A stretch of DNA of 10,437 nt, taken from assembly GCA_947372405.1 (NCBI GenBank), contig CANBTO010000134.1, forward strand, positions 1 through 10,437. The letters are read 5' to 3'. Position numbers and translations under genes: made by a program. Every line of letters begins with the position of its first letter. Within the stretch, counting starts at the first letter, position 1. The notes under the pieces are model-generated. The model worked only from the letters and a program-made list of their open reading frames with translations, was not told the DNA's origin and did no database searches. Source of the stretch: Verrucomicrobiaceae bacterium (GTDB taxonomy: Bacteria; Verrucomicrobiota; Verrucomicrobiae; Verrucomicrobiales; Akkermansiaceae). This document shows positions 8,151 through 10,437 of this stretch, piece after piece.

Positions 8151-10437
8151 GTGGCAGATTCCAGCCATCTGAAACTCCGTATTCCAGACAAACGGCGGCG
8201 GCTCCTCTGCTGCCTTGCTGCTGTCATCCTTGCGGCGGCAGCGTGGTTTCTTGCGCCGTTCTGTATTTCCCTGCCACCGGGTTTATTGGAAAACCCGCAG
8301 GGCTCCCCTGTCATTCTGGACCGCCACGGCACACCGGTCACCCACCTGGCCCTGCCGGACGCCTCGCACTCCGATCCGGTCCCTGCGGATGCCCTGCCGC
8401 AGGACCTCATCGACTGCACGCTTGCCGCGGAAGACAAGCGGTTCCCCGAACACAGCGGAGTCGATTACCTCGCCACCGGACGGGCGGCTGTGGATCTGCT
8501 CCTGAAACGGCGTGTTGTTTCCGGCGCATCCACCATCACCCAGCAGCTCATCAAGATCTCATCCCCTCCAGCGAAGCGCACGCCCTTCACTAAGCTTTAC
8601 GAAGTCATGGCCGCACGGCGACTTGAACGCGAATGGGACAAGCAGCGGATTCTAACAGCCTATCTGAACCGCCTCGAATACGGCAACCTGCGGCTCGGCG
8701 CGGCGGAGGCGGCCCGGTTTTATTTCCAGAAGCCGCTGGCCGACATCTCGCTCGCCGAGTGCGCCCTGCTGGCCGGCATTCCCCAGGCACCCTCGCGGCT
8801 CAATCCGCTGCGGCATCCAGAGCAGGCCATCGCGCGCAGGAACATCGTTTTGAACCGCCTTTCCCTCATCGGGAAAACCTCACACGATCGCATCGCGGCC
8901 GCTCTTGCCGAGCCATTGGGACTTCGTCCGCTGCGCGAAACGCAGCCAGCGCCGTGGCTTGCCTCACTGAGCCCTCCGGCGGTGAATGAAGAAATCCGCA
9001 GCACGATCGATCTTCCGCTTCAACTCGACATCGAAGCCATCGTCCGTGAGGAAACCTCGAAGCTGCGGGAGGCGAATCTGCGCCACGCGGCGGTGGTCGT
9101 CATCCACAACCTGACAGGCGAGATCCTCGCGCTGGTTTCCTCGTCGGACTGGAAGGACCCGCGCGGCGGCCAGCTCAACGGCGCGCTGGTTCCCCGTTCG
9201 CCCGGCTCCACCCTCAAGCCGTTCACCTATCTGTTAGCAATGGAGCGGAACCACCGCACGCCAGTGTCCATACTGGCGGACATCCCCTCGCCCTTCCGCA
9301 CGCCGCAGGGGCTCGATCTTCCGGAAAACTACGACCACGCCTACCGCGGTCCGGTCACACTGCGCACCGCCCTTGCCTGCTCTCTCAACATCCCCGCCAT
9401 GCGCGAGCTAAACGCGCTCGGCGGACCCGCTCCGCTGCACGAACTTCTAACAACTCTTGGCCTGACCACTCTTGGCAGTGACGCCTCCTCGTTCGGTCTC
9501 GGTCTCACCATCGGCAATGCTCCCGTCAGGTTGTTGGAACTCGCCAACTCCTACGCCACCATCGCCCGCTGTGGACGCCACCAGCCGCCTGTTCTGTTTC
9601 CTGCGGAAGCTCCCCCTCCCTCGTTCCGTTTGCCGTTTTCGGAAGCCTCTCTATACCTCGTCGCCGACATTCTATCAGATCCCGCCGCGCGCGCGCCAGC
9701 CTTCACTCCCGGCGGTCCGCTCGATCTGCCGTTCCGCTGCGCGGTGAAAACCGGCACCTCTTCCGACTTCCGGGACAACTGGTGTCTGGGTTTCACACCC
9801 GAGTTCACCGTCGGCGTCTGGGCCGGGAACTTCGAGAACCAGCCGATGAAGGGAATCTCGGGTGTTTCGGGAGCGGGGCCGATCTTCCACCGCGCCATGC
9901 TGCGCCTCCACCGCGATCATGTTCCCACATGGTTCGCGCGGCCCGTCAATCTGGTGGACGTCACCATTGACTGCCGGAACGGAAAGCTCGTTCCATCGGA
10001 TCCACAAAACCCGCATCTCCGCAAGGACATCGTGCCGGCGGGACTAACACCCATGGTCGCATCCGCCGGCGATTATGACGCCGCTGGCAAGGCCCTGCTC
10101 GATCCGACCTATGCGAGCTGGTTCAACAGCCGCCACAATCTCCGTGGCGGGGAACTCGCGCTCGATCCCGCGCCCGCGATGATCGAGCCGTTGCGGATCA
10201 TCACGCCTGCGGATGGAACCACGTTTTTGTTAGACCCGGAGATCCCCTCGGGCTCGGACAAGCTCCGCCCCGTCACCAACCTGCCGGGCACCGCCCGCTG
10301 GTCATCCCCCACCCTGATGATCGATCCGGCAGCGCCCGAGCCCGTCATCCATCTAACCAAAGGCACGCACACGTTGACCGCTACCGATCCAAGGACCGGA
10401 AGAGCACAGAACATCACGCTGCATGTGAAGGCGATGT
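8151..10437 (+). CDS. pbpC: Penicillin-binding protein 1C, bifunctional transglycosylase/transpeptidase (partial, 3' end outside window)
   Basis: This class A penicillin-binding protein polymerises and cross-links peptidoglycan in the periplasm. It begins with a short basic tail and one membrane anchor (about residues 18-37). The GT51 transglycosylase domain has the catalytic Glu94 in EDKRFPEH, GASTITQQ at 125-132 and LNRLEYGNLRLGAAEAA. The transpeptidase has SPGSTLKPF with nucleophile Ser353 and Lys356, SLN at 411-413 and KTGT at 533-536. The C-terminal region from about 677 (ITPADGTTF onward) matches the domain specific to PBP1C. The frame is open for 762 codons to the window end; E. coli PbpC has about 770 residues, so little is missing. 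The start is uncertain: no ATG exists in frame, and GTG at 8151, preceded by GGAACGGGA, gives the best protein. Its common partner, an alpha-2-macroglobulin gene, is not in view. Confidence 0.95.
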   Translation, partial: MADSSHLKLRIPDKRRRLLCCLAAVILAAAAWFLAPFCISLPPGLLENPQGSPVILDRHGTPVTHLALPDASHSDPVPADALPQDLIDCTLAAEDKRFPEHSGVDYLATGRAAVDLLLKRRVVSGASTITQQLIKISSPPAKRTPFTKLYEVMAARRLEREWDKQRILTAYLNRLEYGNLRLGAAEAARFYFQKPLADISLAECALLAGIPQAPSRLNPLRHPEQAIARRNIVLNRLSLIGKTSHDRIAAALAEPLGLRPLRETQPAPWLASLSPPAVNEEIRSTIDLPLQLDIEAIVREETSKLREANLRHAAVVVIHNLTGEILALVSSSDWKDPRGGQLNGALVPRSPGSTLKPFTYLLAMERNHRTPVSILADIPSPFRTPQGLDLPENYDHAYRGPVTLRTALACSLNIPAMRELNALGGPAPLHELLTTLGLTTLGSDASSFGLGLTIGNAPVRLLELANSYATIARCGRHQPPVLFPAEAPPPSFRLPFSEASLYLVADILSDPAARAPAFTPGGPLDLPFRCAVKTGTSSDFRDNWCLGFTPEFTVGVWAGNFENQPMKGISGVSGAGPIFHRAMLRLHRDHVPTWFARPVNLVDVTIDCRNGKLVPSDPQNPHLRKDIVPAGLTPMVASAGDYDAAGKALLDPTYASWFNSRHNLRGGELALDPAPAMIEPLRIITPADGTTFLLDPEIPSGSDKLRPVTNLPGTARWSSPTLMIDPAAPEPVIHLTKGTHTLTATDPRTGRAQNITLHVKAM

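Noticed and set aside
8651..10358. Repeated CTAAC/GTTAG pentamers, often as Leu-Thr codons CTA-ACN
   Set aside because: Leu-Thr pairs are also encoded with CTC and CTG, and a rough expectation from base composition is about the number seen, so it is not a signal.

Overview
The window is GC-rich bacterial chromosome with tightly packed genes. The codon use, the poor Shine-Dalgarno signals at most starts, the style of the RodA and GpmI proteins and the exported hypothetical protein suggest a Verrucomicrobiota-like organism (Luteolibacter or a relative). That placement is an impression from protein style, not a measured result. I see no tRNA, rRNA, CRISPR array, insertion sequence or phage gene.

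Left part (1-4271): a divergent metal-homeostasis block. A sensor histidine kinase (cut by the window start) and an OmpR-type response regulator overlap by 4 bases and run leftward. Facing away from them is a P-type metal ATPase whose SPC and HEGST motifs place it in the P1B-4 class (Co2+/Fe2+-type exporters), with a CEAC metal-binding domain added at its N-terminus. The roughly 224-base gap between them holds two imperfect palindromes that are candidate operators. The simplest reading is that the two-component pair senses metal stress and controls the exporter.

Middle (4272-5228): the ATPase converges on a leftward gene for a small exported protein of unknown function. Its His137 and Cys163 sit after predicted strands in a way that recalls clan CD (caspase-like) cysteine peptidases. 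Just beyond its 3' end lies a 90-base diverged copy of the 3' part of gpmI, with an in-frame stop just upstream and no start, so the exported gene sits between the true gpmI and a gpmI echo.

Right part (5229-10437): a leftward rodA-gpmI pair (SEDS glycan polymerase, then cofactor-independent phosphoglycerate mutase), and, divergent from rodA, pbpC for a bifunctional class A penicillin-binding protein of the PBP1C type, cut by the window end. The 112-base rodA/pbpC gap carries four GTGAA/TTCAC pentamers within 36 bases. RodA departs from family consensus at several normally conserved sites.

Most of the window is ordinary housekeeping and metal-resistance sequence. The parts that merit follow-up are the exported caspase-like candidate, the gpmI remnant beside it, the unusual RodA residues and the candidate operators. 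I see no clear new multi-gene system.
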